Source: Haloplanus sp. GDY1 (GTDB lineage: Archaea > Halobacteriota > Halobacteria > Halobacteriales > Haloferacaceae). From it: 64,000 bases of DNA. A model generated the notes under the pieces. That model searched no databases. It was not told the DNA's origin and saw only the letters and a list, made by a program, of their open reading frames with translations. Positions 17,853 to 25,992 of this stretch are shown here, in pieces. The stretch covers positions 434,001 to 498,000 of the forward strand of contig NZ_CP098514.1 in the NCBI RefSeq assembly GCF_023703775.1. Reading direction: 5' to 3'. Made by a program: the position numbers and the translations under genes. Positions within the stretch are counted from its first letter, which is position 1. Every line of letters begins with the position of its first letter.

Positions 17853-18088
17853 TGTGTACCCCTCACGACGAGTACGCCGTTGTTCGTGTCAACGCTTTCG
17901 ACCGATCCGGGAACCTCGAACTCCAGTTCGGTCTCCCCGTCGACCAGCACGATGGCCGTCTCGCCGGCGATGTCGGCAGTCAGGCGGTCGTCCGCGACGC
18001 CGACGTCGGCGGCGATCACCCACCCGTCCTCGTAGTCGTACCGGCGGACGATCCGCTCGTCCTCACCGGCGTGTTGCTGTCTCACCAT
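17849..18088 (-). CDS. Small Hsp20-like protein coupled to CDC48 (DUF7127-like)
   Basis: This 79-residue protein is almost all beta strand ([39 protein letters not shown]). The last phrase is the HSP20-like strand pair, with GVLVV close to the GVLTV motif. It resembles a haloarchaeal family I know as DUF7127. The ATG at 18088 was chosen because the TATA-like TTAAATAG predicts a transcript start near 18097. The stop overlaps the CDC48 start (ATGA), which suggests a joint role, perhaps as an adaptor or chaperone. That role is inference. Confidence 0.75.
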   Translation of the reverse strand: MVRQQHAGEDERIVRRYDYEDGWVIAADVGVADDRLTADIAGETAIVLVDGETELEFEVPGSVESVDTNNGVLVVRGTQ

Positions 18089-18115
18089 GTCAGTTCCTAA
18101 CCCCACGTTAGCTAT

Positions 18116-18132
18116 CTATCTATTTAAGGATT
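18116..18132 (-). promoter_or_regulatory. Promoter of the DUF7127-CDC48 operon
   Basis: On the minus strand CGAAATCCTTAAATAG reads as BRE plus TATA box, about 30 bases upstream of the ATG at 18088. TAGATAGATAG follows, a short tetranucleotide repeat between the box and the start. Confidence 0.6.
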
Positions 18133-18242
18133 TCGTTGGATAATCGCCATACGGTGTCGGGGTCGCGCGAGCGAGTGAAATTGCGGTTCACACGAATCGG
18201 ACGGCGGGCGGGGTTTATTGCCCCTCCCGCGCTACCGCCTGT

Positions 18243-19025
18243 ATGGAGACGGTCACACACCACGGCCGGACGACGGCCTACCGGCGACACGACCGTGGCG
18301 GGGGCGGGGAGCCGGTGGTTTTGATCCACGGGAGCGGCGGCTCGCACGGTGTCTGGAAGTCGCAGGCCCGCCTCGCCGACGAGCGTCCCGTCATCGCCCT
18401 CGACCTGAGTGGCCACGGCGAGAGCGAGGACGTGGACGCCGCGCCGGGGTACGAGACGCTGTCGGCGTACGTCGACGACGTACTCGCCGTCCTCCGGGCG
18501 ACGGACGCCCGCGTCCTCTGTGGCAACTCGCTCGGCGGGGCGGTCGCCCTGACGCTCGTCTTCGAACGCGACGACGTCGACCTCTCGGGGCTGATCCTCG
18601 CGGGGACGGGGGCCAAACTCGCCGTCCTCGACGACCTCCTGCGGTGGCTCCGGACGGACTTCGAGCGGGCGATCGAGTTCCTCCACGGGCCGGACCGGCT
18701 CTTTCACGACCCCGACGACCGGCTGGTGGCCGTCTCCCGGGAGTCGCTCCACGAGGCGGGGCAAGCCGTGACCTACCGCGACTTCCGGACCTGCCACGAG
18801 TTCGACGTTCGCGGGGAACTGGACGGCGTCGACGTCCCGACGCTGGCCCTCGTCGGGGAACACGACGCCCTGACGCCGCCGTGGTACCACGAGACGCTCG
18901 CGGCGTCGATTCCGGACGCCGAGTGGACGACCGTCCCCGACGCGGCCCACCTCGCGATGCTGGAGCGGCCGGCGGCGTTCAACGAGGCCGTCACCGCGTT
19001 TCTGGATCGAATCGCCACGCATTAG
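18243..19025 (+). CDS. Alpha/beta hydrolase
   Basis: This 260-residue alpha/beta hydrolase has the oxyanion segment VVLIHGSGGSHGVW, the nucleophile elbow GNSLGG (Ser about residue 98), an acid in VGEHDALTP (about 209) and the catalytic His in DAAHLAM (about 236), so the triad is complete. No signal peptide is seen. Substrate unknown. It could be an esterase or a C-C hydrolase. A GTTTATT box near 18213 predicts leaderless translation from 18243. The DUF5822 gene follows on the same strand. Confidence 0.88.
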   Translation: METVTHHGRTTAYRRHDRGGGGEPVVLIHGSGGSHGVWKSQARLADERPVIALDLSGHGESEDVDAAPGYETLSAYVDDVLAVLRATDARVLCGNSLGGAVALTLVFERDDVDLSGLILAGTGAKLAVLDDLLRWLRTDFERAIEFLHGPDRLFHDPDDRLVAVSRESLHEAGQAVTYRDFRTCHEFDVRGELDGVDVPTLALVGEHDALTPPWYHETLAASIPDAEWTTVPDAAHLAMLERPAAFNEAVTAFLDRIATH

Positions 19026-19049
19026 CGCGTCGGCCGCGAACCCGTGGGC

Positions 19050-19319
19050 GTGCCACACCGCGTCGAGCGAACCGACCCCGACGGCGTCGACTTCGGGTGG
19101 GTGATGCAGGTGACGTTCGTCGTCACCATCGTCGCCGGCGCACCCCTCGTGGCGGCGCTCTCGACGACGACGACGCTGCCCACGTGGGGCGCCCGCGCCG
19201 CCTTCGCCGTCCGGGTTGGGGCGCTCGTCTGGTTCTGCACCGCGGTCCTCGCCTACGCGTACGCCCGCCGTTCCGTGAGCGGGGAGACGGCCGACGGCGC
19301 CGGGGAGCCGGACCGGTAA
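19050..19319 (+). CDS. DUF5822-like small membrane protein
   Basis: This protein of about 89 residues has the phrase TDPDGVDFGWVMQVTFVVTI near its start and two membrane helices (about residues 18-38 and 50-68). It matches the haloarchaeal DUF5822 family as I remember it. GTG 19050 gives the family-like start MPHRVERTDPDG. GTG 19044 is also possible. It lies 24 bases after the hydrolase stop and probably shares its transcript. Function unknown. Confidence 0.72.
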   Translation: MPHRVERTDPDGVDFGWVMQVTFVVTIVAGAPLVAALSTTTTLPTWGARAAFAVRVGALVWFCTAVLAYAYARRSVSGETADGAGEPDR

Positions 19320-19366
19320 CTGCGTCCAGCCGGAAGCTCTTTGCCACGGACACGACACCACTCGGT

Positions 19367-20215
19367 ATGATCGACGAGACCATCGAGGAGATCCGTCGGA
19401 TGCAGACCCACAGTTCGTCGGTGGTCGCGGTCAAGGCCACCGCCGCGCTCCGGGAGCTCCTCGACAGGGACTACCGCAACGTCGAGGCCTACGAGCGCGA
19501 CCTGGAACGCAACGCCGGGGCGCTCCGCCGGGCCAACCCCTCCCACGCCTCGCTCCACAAGGCGATGCGGGAGGTCGTCGACGGCGTCCTCGGGGAGGCC
19601 CGAACCGTCGAGGAGGCGAAGGCCCGAACCCGGCAGGTGATCGACCGGGTCACCGAGGACATCGAGACCGGCAAGCGACGGGCGGCCGCCGAGGCCGCCG
19701 AGACGTTCGAGGACGGCGAGACCTTCCTCACCCACGACTTCTCCTCGACCGTGCTGGAGGCCATCGAGACGGCCGCCGCCGACGGCTGCCACCTCACGGG
19801 ATACGTCACCGAGGCGCGGCCGCGCTACCTCGGCCGGAAAACCGCCCGCCGCCTCGCCGAGATGGACCGCGTCGATCCGCACCTCGCCGTCGACAGCGCC
19901 GCCGGCTACCTGCTGGATCGGTGTGACCGGGTGATCGTCGGCATGGACTGCATCGTCGAGGACACCCTCTACAACCGCGTCGGCACGTTCCCCCTCGCGG
20001 CCGCCGCCGACGTGGCCGACGTCCCCGTCACGGTCGTCGGCTCGCAGTCGAAGATCATCGAGGACGACTTCGTCTTCGAGAACGAGTCCCGGCCGCCCGC
20101 GGAGGTGATCCGCGAACCCGTCGAGGGCGTCGAGATCGAGAACCCCGCATACGACGCGACGCCGATGTCGCTCATCGACGAGGTGGTCACGGATCGGGGC
20201 ACCTACGACGACTGA
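19367..20215 (+). CDS. eIF2B alpha / ribose-1,5-bisphosphate isomerase family protein
   Basis: This 282-residue protein has the eIF2B-alpha/MtnA/R15Pi fold: a helical N-terminal domain (IDETIEEIRRMQTHSSSVVAVKA) and a Rossmann-like C-terminal domain with CDRVIVGMDCIVED (the conserved Asp, about residue 193) and VPVTVVGSQSKI. Family R15P isomerases have a catalytic Cys in a TxCxS loop. Here the equivalent segment is FLTHDFSST, with Asp where Cys is expected. It may therefore be a non-isomerase member. Its stop abuts the GNAT stop. Confidence 0.78.
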   Translation: MIDETIEEIRRMQTHSSSVVAVKATAALRELLDRDYRNVEAYERDLERNAGALRRANPSHASLHKAMREVVDGVLGEARTVEEAKARTRQVIDRVTEDIETGKRRAAAEAAETFEDGETFLTHDFSSTVLEAIETAAADGCHLTGYVTEARPRYLGRKTARRLAEMDRVDPHLAVDSAAGYLLDRCDRVIVGMDCIVEDTLYNRVGTFPLAAAADVADVPVTVVGSQSKIIEDDFVFENESRPPAEVIREPVEGVEIENPAYDATPMSLIDEVVTDRGTYDD

Positions 20216-20692
20216 CTACCGGCGGATCAGTTCCGAGAGCCGGTCGCGCAGCCGTTCGTCGGGGCCGAGACGCAGGTAGAACGCGTCGCCGTCGTCCTCG
20301 TAGTAGCTCTCGATCCGCCGCTTGATCTCGAAGCCGACGGACTCGTAGAAGGCGAGCGCCCGGTCGTTCGTCGCGCGGGCGTGACAGGTGACCGTCCGGT
20401 GTTCCTCGGCCACCTCCGCGACGAGTCGTCGGCCGTGGCCCTCGCCCCGCCGGTCGGGGGCGACGGCCAGAAAGAGGATGTAGCCGTCCCGCCGGGCCGT
20501 GGCGAAGCCGACGAGGTCCTCGTCGAAGTAGAGCAGGTGGGTCTTCGCCCGCCGGTAGGCGTCCATGAAGAAGCGCTTTCGCTGTTTGAGGACGCCCTCG
20601 GTGCGGCGGATCTCCTCTTTGAGCTCCCAGGCCTCGTCGGCGTGGTCGGCCGCCCCGGGGCCATCGACGCGTTTCTCGACGGTAACGCTCAC
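20216..20692 (-). CDS. GNAT-family N-acetyltransferase
   Basis: This 158-residue protein has the GNAT acetyl-CoA site: LFLAVAPDRRGEGHGRRLVAEV is the motif A region with RxxGxG/A, followed by motif B NDRALAFYESVGFEIK. GTG 20692 was chosen because GTTATAATAC near 20720 predicts a transcript start at about 20693. The longer ATG frame at 20743 would precede the promoter. The substrate could be a protein N-terminus or a small amine, and cannot be told from sequence. Confidence 0.83.
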   Translation of the reverse strand: MSVTVEKRVDGPGAADHADEAWELKEEIRRTEGVLKQRKRFFMDAYRRAKTHLLYFDEDLVGFATARRDGYILFLAVAPDRRGEGHGRRLVAEVAEEHRTVTCHARATNDRALAFYESVGFEIKRRIESYYEDDGDAFYLRLGPDERLRDRLSELIRR

Positions 20693-20767
20693 TACACGGG
20701 TGCTAAGGGAGTCCGGTATTATAACTTCACCGTCGGTGACCATCGTCGCCGGCTTCGCCCGCGGCGC

Positions 20768-22123
20768 TCAGAACGCCCGGTCGAGGTAGTCCGACTCCCA
20801 TCCACCCTCGTCGTCGACCGACGCCTCCCACTCGCTGCGCTTGACCTCGAGGTAGCAGCCCAACAGCTCCTCGCCCATCGCCGATTCGAGGACGTCGTCG
20901 TCCGCGAGGGCGTCCAGCGCCTCCGAGAGCGTGGTCGGGAGCCGTTCGATCCCGCGTTCGGCGCGTTCCGAGTCGTCGAGCGTCCCGGGGTCGCGGTTCA
21001 GCGGCTCGCCGGGGTCGAGTCCGCGCTCGATGCCGTCCAGCCCGGCCGCGACGAGCGCCAACTGCGCGAGGTAGGGGTTGGCCGTGTTGTCCGCGGGCTT
21101 GAACTCGACGCGGGTCGTCGCCTCCGGGGCGCTCCGGTCGATCGACGGCACCCGGACGGCCGCCTCGCGGTTGTCCTCGCCCCAGCAGGTGTAGGCCGAC
21201 GCCCACATCCCCGGCGCGAGGCGGTCGTAGGACTCGACGGTGGGGGCCGTCACCGCGACCAGCGCCGGCGCGTGTTCGAGCAGGCCGCCGACGAACGCCC
21301 GGCCCGCCTGCGAGAGGGGGTACGGCCCGTCGGCGTCGGGGTCGTGGAGGACGTTCTCGCCGTCCCGCCACAGCGAGAGGTGGACGTGACAGCCGGTCCC
21401 GGGGAGTTCGGGGAAGGGCTTGGGCCGGAAGGTGGCGTCGATGCCGTGGTCCGCGGCGACCGCGCGGACGGTCTCCGTGAACCGGACGTGGTTGTCCGCG
21501 GCGGCGACGCCCGTGTCGTGATCGATCACGAGTTCCTGCTGGCCGGGGCCGTACTCGGGGTAGTAGGCCGCCAGCCCCATGCCCTGTGCCTTGAGCGCGT
21601 CCACGGTGTCGAGGACGACGTCGTGGGCGCTCCGCATCCCGTCCGTCGAGAAGCAGGTGGTGTCGTCGAGGGGGACCGTCTCGCCGTCGTCGGTCGTCCG
21701 GGTGTAGTAGAACTCGCTCTCGTAGGCCAGTTCGGGCGCGTACCCCTCGCTCGACAGGTCGTCCAGATACCGGCGGAGCTGCGCCCGCGGCCCCGCGGCC
21801 CAGGGCTCGCCGTCCAGGTCGTGCAGATCCGCCAGCACGAGCGCGGCGCGGTCGGCGTACGGCAGGGGGGTGAACGTCTCCGGATCGGGCACGATCCGCA
21901 CCTCGCCCGCGGGACCGAAGCGGCCCTCTCCGGCCAGCAGGTCCAGCGCGTTGAACGACTGCATCGCGTGGGTGACGTTCGTACCGTCGGCGAGCACCCC
22001 GGGTAGCGACTCCCGGTCGACGACCCGCCCCCGCGGCACGCCGCTGTTGTTGACGAAGACGACGCGGACCAGTTCCACGTCCTCGGCGTCCGCACGCTGG
22101 AGGACGTCCTCGGTGTCAGTCAT
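20768..22123 (-). CDS. Glutamine synthetase-family (PuuA-like) ligase
   Basis: This 451-residue protein has the glutamine-synthetase fold. Its metal and substrate motifs are YESEFYY, GTGCHVHLSLW, the ATP-binding region NREAAVRVP and VEFKPADNTANPYL. In classic GS the last motif is ExR. Here Arg is replaced by Lys. The N-terminal VNNSGVPRGRVVDRESL is typical of gamma-glutamylpolyamine synthetase-like members. It probably joins glutamate to an amine other than ammonia, which is inference. A GATAATG box near 22146 predicts a leaderless start at 22123. Confidence 0.82.
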   Translation of the reverse strand: MTDTEDVLQRADAEDVELVRVVFVNNSGVPRGRVVDRESLPGVLADGTNVTHAMQSFNALDLLAGEGRFGPAGEVRIVPDPETFTPLPYADRAALVLADLHDLDGEPWAAGPRAQLRRYLDDLSSEGYAPELAYESEFYYTRTTDDGETVPLDDTTCFSTDGMRSAHDVVLDTVDALKAQGMGLAAYYPEYGPGQQELVIDHDTGVAAADNHVRFTETVRAVAADHGIDATFRPKPFPELPGTGCHVHLSLWRDGENVLHDPDADGPYPLSQAGRAFVGGLLEHAPALVAVTAPTVESYDRLAPGMWASAYTCWGEDNREAAVRVPSIDRSAPEATTRVEFKPADNTANPYLAQLALVAAGLDGIERGLDPGEPLNRDPGTLDDSERAERGIERLPTTLSEALDALADDDVLESAMGEELLGCYLEVKRSEWEASVDDEGGWESDYLDRAF

Positions 22124-22238
22124 GTGCTGACACGGGGCGTGATACCCCATTATCCCGGCGGCTATCGGCAAATTCGTCTCCTTTCTCGGACGGCAAACCG
22201 TTTTGGCCCCGCCCGTCCTCGTTCCGACGACGCCACCG

Positions 22239-22649
22239 ATGAGCTTCGAACTCCGACCCCACACCGCCGACGTCGCCGTCGCGGCGTCGGGGGAGTCCCT
22301 CGGCGAGACGTTCGCCGCCGTCGCCGACGGCCTCGCGGCCGCCACCTGCGACGAGATCCCCGAGACGGGCGAGCGCTTCTCGCTCTCCGTCCGCGCCGAG
22401 GGACTGGAGGCCCTGCTGTTCGACTACCTCGATCAACTGATCTACGAACGCGACGTGCGGGGCGTCCTCCCCGTCGCCAACGAGGCGACGGTCCGGGAGG
22501 CGGACGGGGCGTGGGTGATCGAGGCCAGCGCCCGGGGCGTGCCGTTCGCGGACGTCACCGCTCGGGACGTGAAGGCGGTGACCTACTCCGAGATGCGCGT
22601 CGAGCGAACCGACGACGGGTGGGAGGCGTACGTCGTCCTCGACGTGTAG
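22239..22649 (+). CDS. Archease, activator of RtcB RNA ligase
   Basis: Archease promotes RtcB guanylylation and multiple turnover. The 136-residue protein has the family signature FELRPHTADVAVAASGES at the start, with the conserved metal-binding Asp, and ends in VKAVTYSEMRVERTDDGWEAYVVLDV, also conserved. ATG 22239 gives the normal length. The rtcB gene begins 35 bases downstream on the same strand, the classic archaeal pair for tRNA splicing and RNA repair. Confidence 0.93.
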   Translation: MSFELRPHTADVAVAASGESLGETFAAVADGLAAATCDEIPETGERFSLSVRAEGLEALLFDYLDQLIYERDVRGVLPVANEATVREADGAWVIEASARGVPFADVTARDVKAVTYSEMRVERTDDGWEAYVVLDV

Positions 22650-22684
22650 TAACGTATTCCCGCGTCGATCCCCTCGGCTCACAC

Positions 22685-24175
22685 ATGACCACGCGCGAGT
22701 TCGACGGGATCACCCTCGAACGGGTCCGGGAACACGTCTGGGAGATTCCGCGGGAGGGCGACATGCGCGTCCCCGCGCGGGTGCTGGCGAGCGAGTCGCT
22801 GCTGGAGCAGATCGGCGACGACAAGACGCTCCAGCAACTCAAGAACGCGACTCACCTGCCCGGCATGACCGGCCACGCCGTCTGCATGCCCGACGGCCAC
22901 CAGGGGTACGGCTTCCCCGTCGGCGGCGTGGGGGCGACGGACGCGAAAACCGGCTGTATATCGCCTGGAGCGGTTGGTTACGATATCAATTGCGGCGTAA
23001 GAATGATGCGAACCAACCTCACCTACGACGACGTGCGGGGCCACGAGGAGGAACTCGTCGAGGCCCTCTTCGCGAACGTCCCCTCGGGGCTCGGCGGGGG
23101 CGGCATCGTCGAGGGCGACAGGGACACCGTCGAGGCGGTCCTCTCCCGCGGCGTCGACTGGGCGCTCGAGGAAGGGTGGGCCGTCCCCGACGACCTGGAG
23201 CACTGCGAGGACGAGGGCCGCCGGCCCGACGCGGACCCCGACGCCGTCTCGCAGAAGGCGAAGGACCGCGGGAAAAACCAGTTGGGGAGTCTGGGGAGCG
23301 GTAACCACTTCCTCGAGGTTCAGCGGGTGACCGACGTCTACCGCGAGGACGTGGCCGACGCGTACGGCCTCGAACCCGATCAGGTCGTCGTCCTGATCCA
23401 CTGTGGCAGTCGGGGGCTGGGCCACCAGACCTGCACCGACTACCTCCGGAAAATCGAGAAGCGACACGGCGACCTGCTGGCGGAGTTGCCCGACAAGGAA
23501 CTCGCCGCCGCGCCCGCGGGGTCGGAGCTCGCCGAGGCGTACTACGGGGCGATGTGTGCCTGCATCAACTTCGCGTGGGTGAACCGCCAGCTGATCATGC
23601 ACCGGGTCCGGCAGGTGTTCGAGCGGGTCTTCGACCGCTCGTGGGAGTCGATGGACATGCACCTGCTGTACGACGTGGCCCACAACATCGCGAAAAAGGA
23701 GGTCCACGAGGTCGGGGGCGACCCGGCGGGAGGCGGCGACGCCGACCGCGAGGAGCGCGAACTCTACGTCCACCGGAAGGGCGCGACGCGGGCGTTCCCT
23801 GCCGGCCACCCCGAGGTGCCCACGGCCTACCGCGACGTCGGCCAGCCGATCATCATCCCCGGGAGCATGGGCGCCGGGAGCTACGTCCTCCGGGGCGGCG
23901 AGGCGTCGATGGACCTCACCTTCGGCTCGACGGCCCACGGCGCCGGCCGACTCATGAGCCGGACGCAGGCGAAAAACGAGTTCTGGGGGGAGACGGTTCG
24001 GGACGAACTCCGGGATCAGCAACACGTCTACGTCAAGGCCCAGAGCGGCGCGACGGTGGCAGAGGAGGCCCCCGGCGTCTACAAGGACGTCGACGAGGTG
24101 GTCCGCGTCTCGGACGAACTGGGCATCGGCGACAAGGTGGCGCGGACGTATCCGGTCTGTAACATCAAGGGTTAG
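22685..24175 (+). CDS. rtcB: tRNA-splicing RNA ligase RtcB
   Basis: RtcB joins 2',3'-cyclic phosphate and 5'-OH RNA ends using GTP and Mn. The 496-residue protein has the metal and active-site motifs: MPDGHQGYGFPVGG, GYDINCGVR (Asp and Cys), GSGNHFLE, HCGSRGLGHQ, and the C-terminal HGAGRLMSR containing the guanylylated His. The gene is uninterrupted. Codons over GYDINCGVR (22944-23012) are strikingly AT-rich compared with the rest of the gene. This is where RtcB inteins sit in some archaea. Its stop overlaps the stop of the convergent gene. Confidence 0.95.
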   Translation: MTTREFDGITLERVREHVWEIPREGDMRVPARVLASESLLEQIGDDKTLQQLKNATHLPGMTGHAVCMPDGHQGYGFPVGGVGATDAKTGCISPGAVGYDINCGVRMMRTNLTYDDVRGHEEELVEALFANVPSGLGGGGIVEGDRDTVEAVLSRGVDWALEEGWAVPDDLEHCEDEGRRPDADPDAVSQKAKDRGKNQLGSLGSGNHFLEVQRVTDVYREDVADAYGLEPDQVVVLIHCGSRGLGHQTCTDYLRKIEKRHGDLLAELPDKELAAAPAGSELAEAYYGAMCACINFAWVNRQLIMHRVRQVFERVFDRSWESMDMHLLYDVAHNIAKKEVHEVGGDPAGGGDADREERELYVHRKGATRAFPAGHPEVPTAYRDVGQPIIIPGSMGAGSYVLRGGEASMDLTFGSTAHGAGRLMSRTQAKNEFWGETVRDELRDQQHVYVKAQSGATVAEEAPGVYKDVDEVVRVSDELGIGDKVARTYPVCNIKG

Positions 24176-24564
24176 TCCTCGTTCCCGGCAGTGTCGTCCC
24201 GGTCGGCCGGCGTCCCCGTCCCGGAGTCCGTCGAGCGCCGCGCCTCGCGTCGCCGGAACGCGAAATACGCCAGTGCGGCGACCCCGAGGAGGGTGAGCGT
24301 GAGGCCGTCCTCGGGGACGGCGCCCAGCCAGACGGCACGAAGCAGGTCCGCGAGGCCGAGCGCGAGCAACAGGAGGCCGGCGGCCAGCACCCAGGTCCCC
24401 GCGTCCTGGCGCGTGGCCGGGTACTGCCCCGACTCGATGAGTTTCATCTCCTTGCGATGCTCGGCGTAGAGGATGGCCCCGAAGAAGGCGAGACCGATGA
24501 GGAGGACCGATCCGATCACCGCGAGGCCGACGACGTCCCCTCCGGGGACCTGTAACGGGGTCAT
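24172..24564 (-). CDS. Small membrane protein, unknown function
   Basis: This 130-residue protein has an N-terminal membrane helix (about residues 12-33), a short basic/acidic loop with HRKEMKLIESGQYP, two further helices (about 58-75 and 84-102) and a polar, Arg/Asp-rich tail. The loop phrase resembles that of small membrane proteins of the DUF6249 type seen in bacteria, but this is only a resemblance. Function unknown. The start at 24564 lies next to a plausible promoter in the divergent region shared with the channel gene. Confidence 0.65.
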   Translation of the reverse strand: MTPLQVPGGDVVGLAVIGSVLLIGLAFFGAILYAEHRKEMKLIESGQYPATRQDAGTWVLAAGLLLLALGLADLLRAVWLGAVPEDGLTLTLLGVAALAYFAFRRREARRSTDSGTGTPADRDDTAGNED

Positions 24565-24680
24565 GCGTTCCGTACGACCTGTCAGTTCATAAATGCCGAT
24601 GTCGGTCGAGCCGCGGAGACACGCCGGACGACCGAAACGTCACAAGTAGTTAAGATGAATCGCCGGCAACCGACTGTCGT

Positions 24681-25562
24681 ATGTTCCCACTTCAACAGGG
24701 GTTCGCGCTCGATCCGGAGGCGTACGTCCCGCCGGTCGTGAGCGCGGTCACGACCGTCGTGTTGTTCCTCGCCGTCTTCGTGATCGTCTACCTGGTTGGA
24801 ACGTCGGTCGTGGCTCGGGTCGTCAGGGAGTCGCTCGAACGCCGCGAGTTCGAGGAGACGCTCGTCGGCCTCGCGGTGAGTACGGCGGTGGCGATCACCG
24901 GGGTTCTCGCGGTCGCCCTGGCCGCGACGGTCGCCGGGTTCGGGATCGTCCTCGCGGCGTTCGCGACGCTCGCGGGTGCGCTCGCACTCGCCGTCGGCTT
25001 CGCCGCACAGGACCTCATCGCCAACTTCGTCGCCGGCGTGTTCATCATCCAGGACGAACCGTTCACGGCCGGCGACTGGATCGAATGGGGTGGGAACGAC
25101 GGCGTCGTTCGGGAGATCCACCTGCGCGTGACGAAACTCGATACGTTCGACAACCAGTTGGTCACCGTCCCGAACGCCGACCTGGCCAACGCGGCGGTGG
25201 TGAACAACGTGGCGAACGACAGGCGGCGGGTCTCGGTCGACTTCGGCATCGGCTACGGCGACGACATCGAGCGGGCACGGGCGGCCATCGTCGACGAGGG
25301 TGCGGGAGTCGACGGCGCCCTCGACGCCCCCGAACCGACGGCGCCCGTCACGGGACTGGGCGACTCGGCGGTCGTCCTCTCCGGGCGACTCTGGATCGAC
25401 CCCCGGGAACACGGCTACGGCGCCGTTCGGGCGCGGTTCGTCGAGGCGGTCAAGGAGCGATTCGACGCCGAGGGAATCGACATGCCGTACCCCCACACGG
25501 AGCTCACGGGCGGGGTCGATGTGACGGGGGTCGGTGGGATCGAGTCGGCGACCGGCGACTGA
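24681..25562 (+). CDS. MscS-family mechanosensitive channel
   Basis: This 293-residue protein has three N-terminal membrane helices, the third being the Ala/Gly-rich pore helix (AFATLAGALALAVGFAAQDLIANFVAG). The beta domain (FTAGDWIEWGGNDGVVREIHLRVTKL and VTVPNADLANAAV) and an alpha/beta C-terminus follow. It is the more typical of the two MscS genes in the window, with the GxxxG-like spacing of pore-helix Gly and Ala residues. It works as a safety valve on osmotic downshift. Confidence 0.9.
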   Translation: MFPLQQGFALDPEAYVPPVVSAVTTVVLFLAVFVIVYLVGTSVVARVVRESLERREFEETLVGLAVSTAVAITGVLAVALAATVAGFGIVLAAFATLAGALALAVGFAAQDLIANFVAGVFIIQDEPFTAGDWIEWGGNDGVVREIHLRVTKLDTFDNQLVTVPNADLANAAVVNNVANDRRRVSVDFGIGYGDDIERARAAIVDEGAGVDGALDAPEPTAPVTGLGDSAVVLSGRLWIDPREHGYGAVRARFVEAVKERFDAEGIDMPYPHTELTGGVDVTGVGGIESATGD

Positions 25563-25573
25563 GCGATCCGGGG

Positions 25574-25873
25574 TTACGGATCGAGTCGGACGTACTCGCT
25601 CTCCGGCCGCGGCTCGACCGGTTCGCCCCCCTCGAAGCGGACGTAGCTCAGATAGAAGGGGTCGCCACACCCGGACTCGTCGTCGCGGAGGGTGCCGTCC
25701 TCGCCGCAGACGAACCGGACGCCGTCCGCGGCCTCCACGTCCCCGTCGGCGTCGACGTAGGTCCACCCCTCCAGCGGGTAGGGGGTCACCGACTTGTCGG
25801 CCAGGTACCCCTCGCGTTCGAGTTCGACGACCGCCTCGCACCGCGGACAGTGGTAGGTGACCGGGTAGCCCAT
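25574..25873 (-). CDS. Zinc-binding small protein, unknown function
   Basis: This 99-residue protein starts MGYPVTYHCPRCEAVVELE, a CxxC knuckle, and has two more cysteines in FVCGEDGT and SGCGDPF (about residues 56 and 69), enough for one zinc site. The rest is acidic and strand-rich. It is a haloarchaeal-type small zinc protein of no known function. Confidence 0.68.
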   Translation of the reverse strand: MGYPVTYHCPRCEAVVELEREGYLADKSVTPYPLEGWTYVDADGDVEAADGVRFVCGEDGTLRDDESGCGDPFYLSYVRFEGGEPVEPRPESEYVRLDP

Positions 25874-25992
25874 ACCGATCGTAGGGGCGAGACGGACTTA
25901 TACTGCGGGCTGGCGGTCGGCGTGTACGGTACAGCGGGCGCCAGCCGCCTCCTTCCCGAACGATTAACCCCCTGGCCGACCTCCGGACGGGC

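Noticed and set aside
23990-24180. RtcB frameshift or intein still present
   Set aside because: The rtcB frame is continuous from 22685 to 24175 and lacks any intein splice motifs. Only a codon-usage patch remains.
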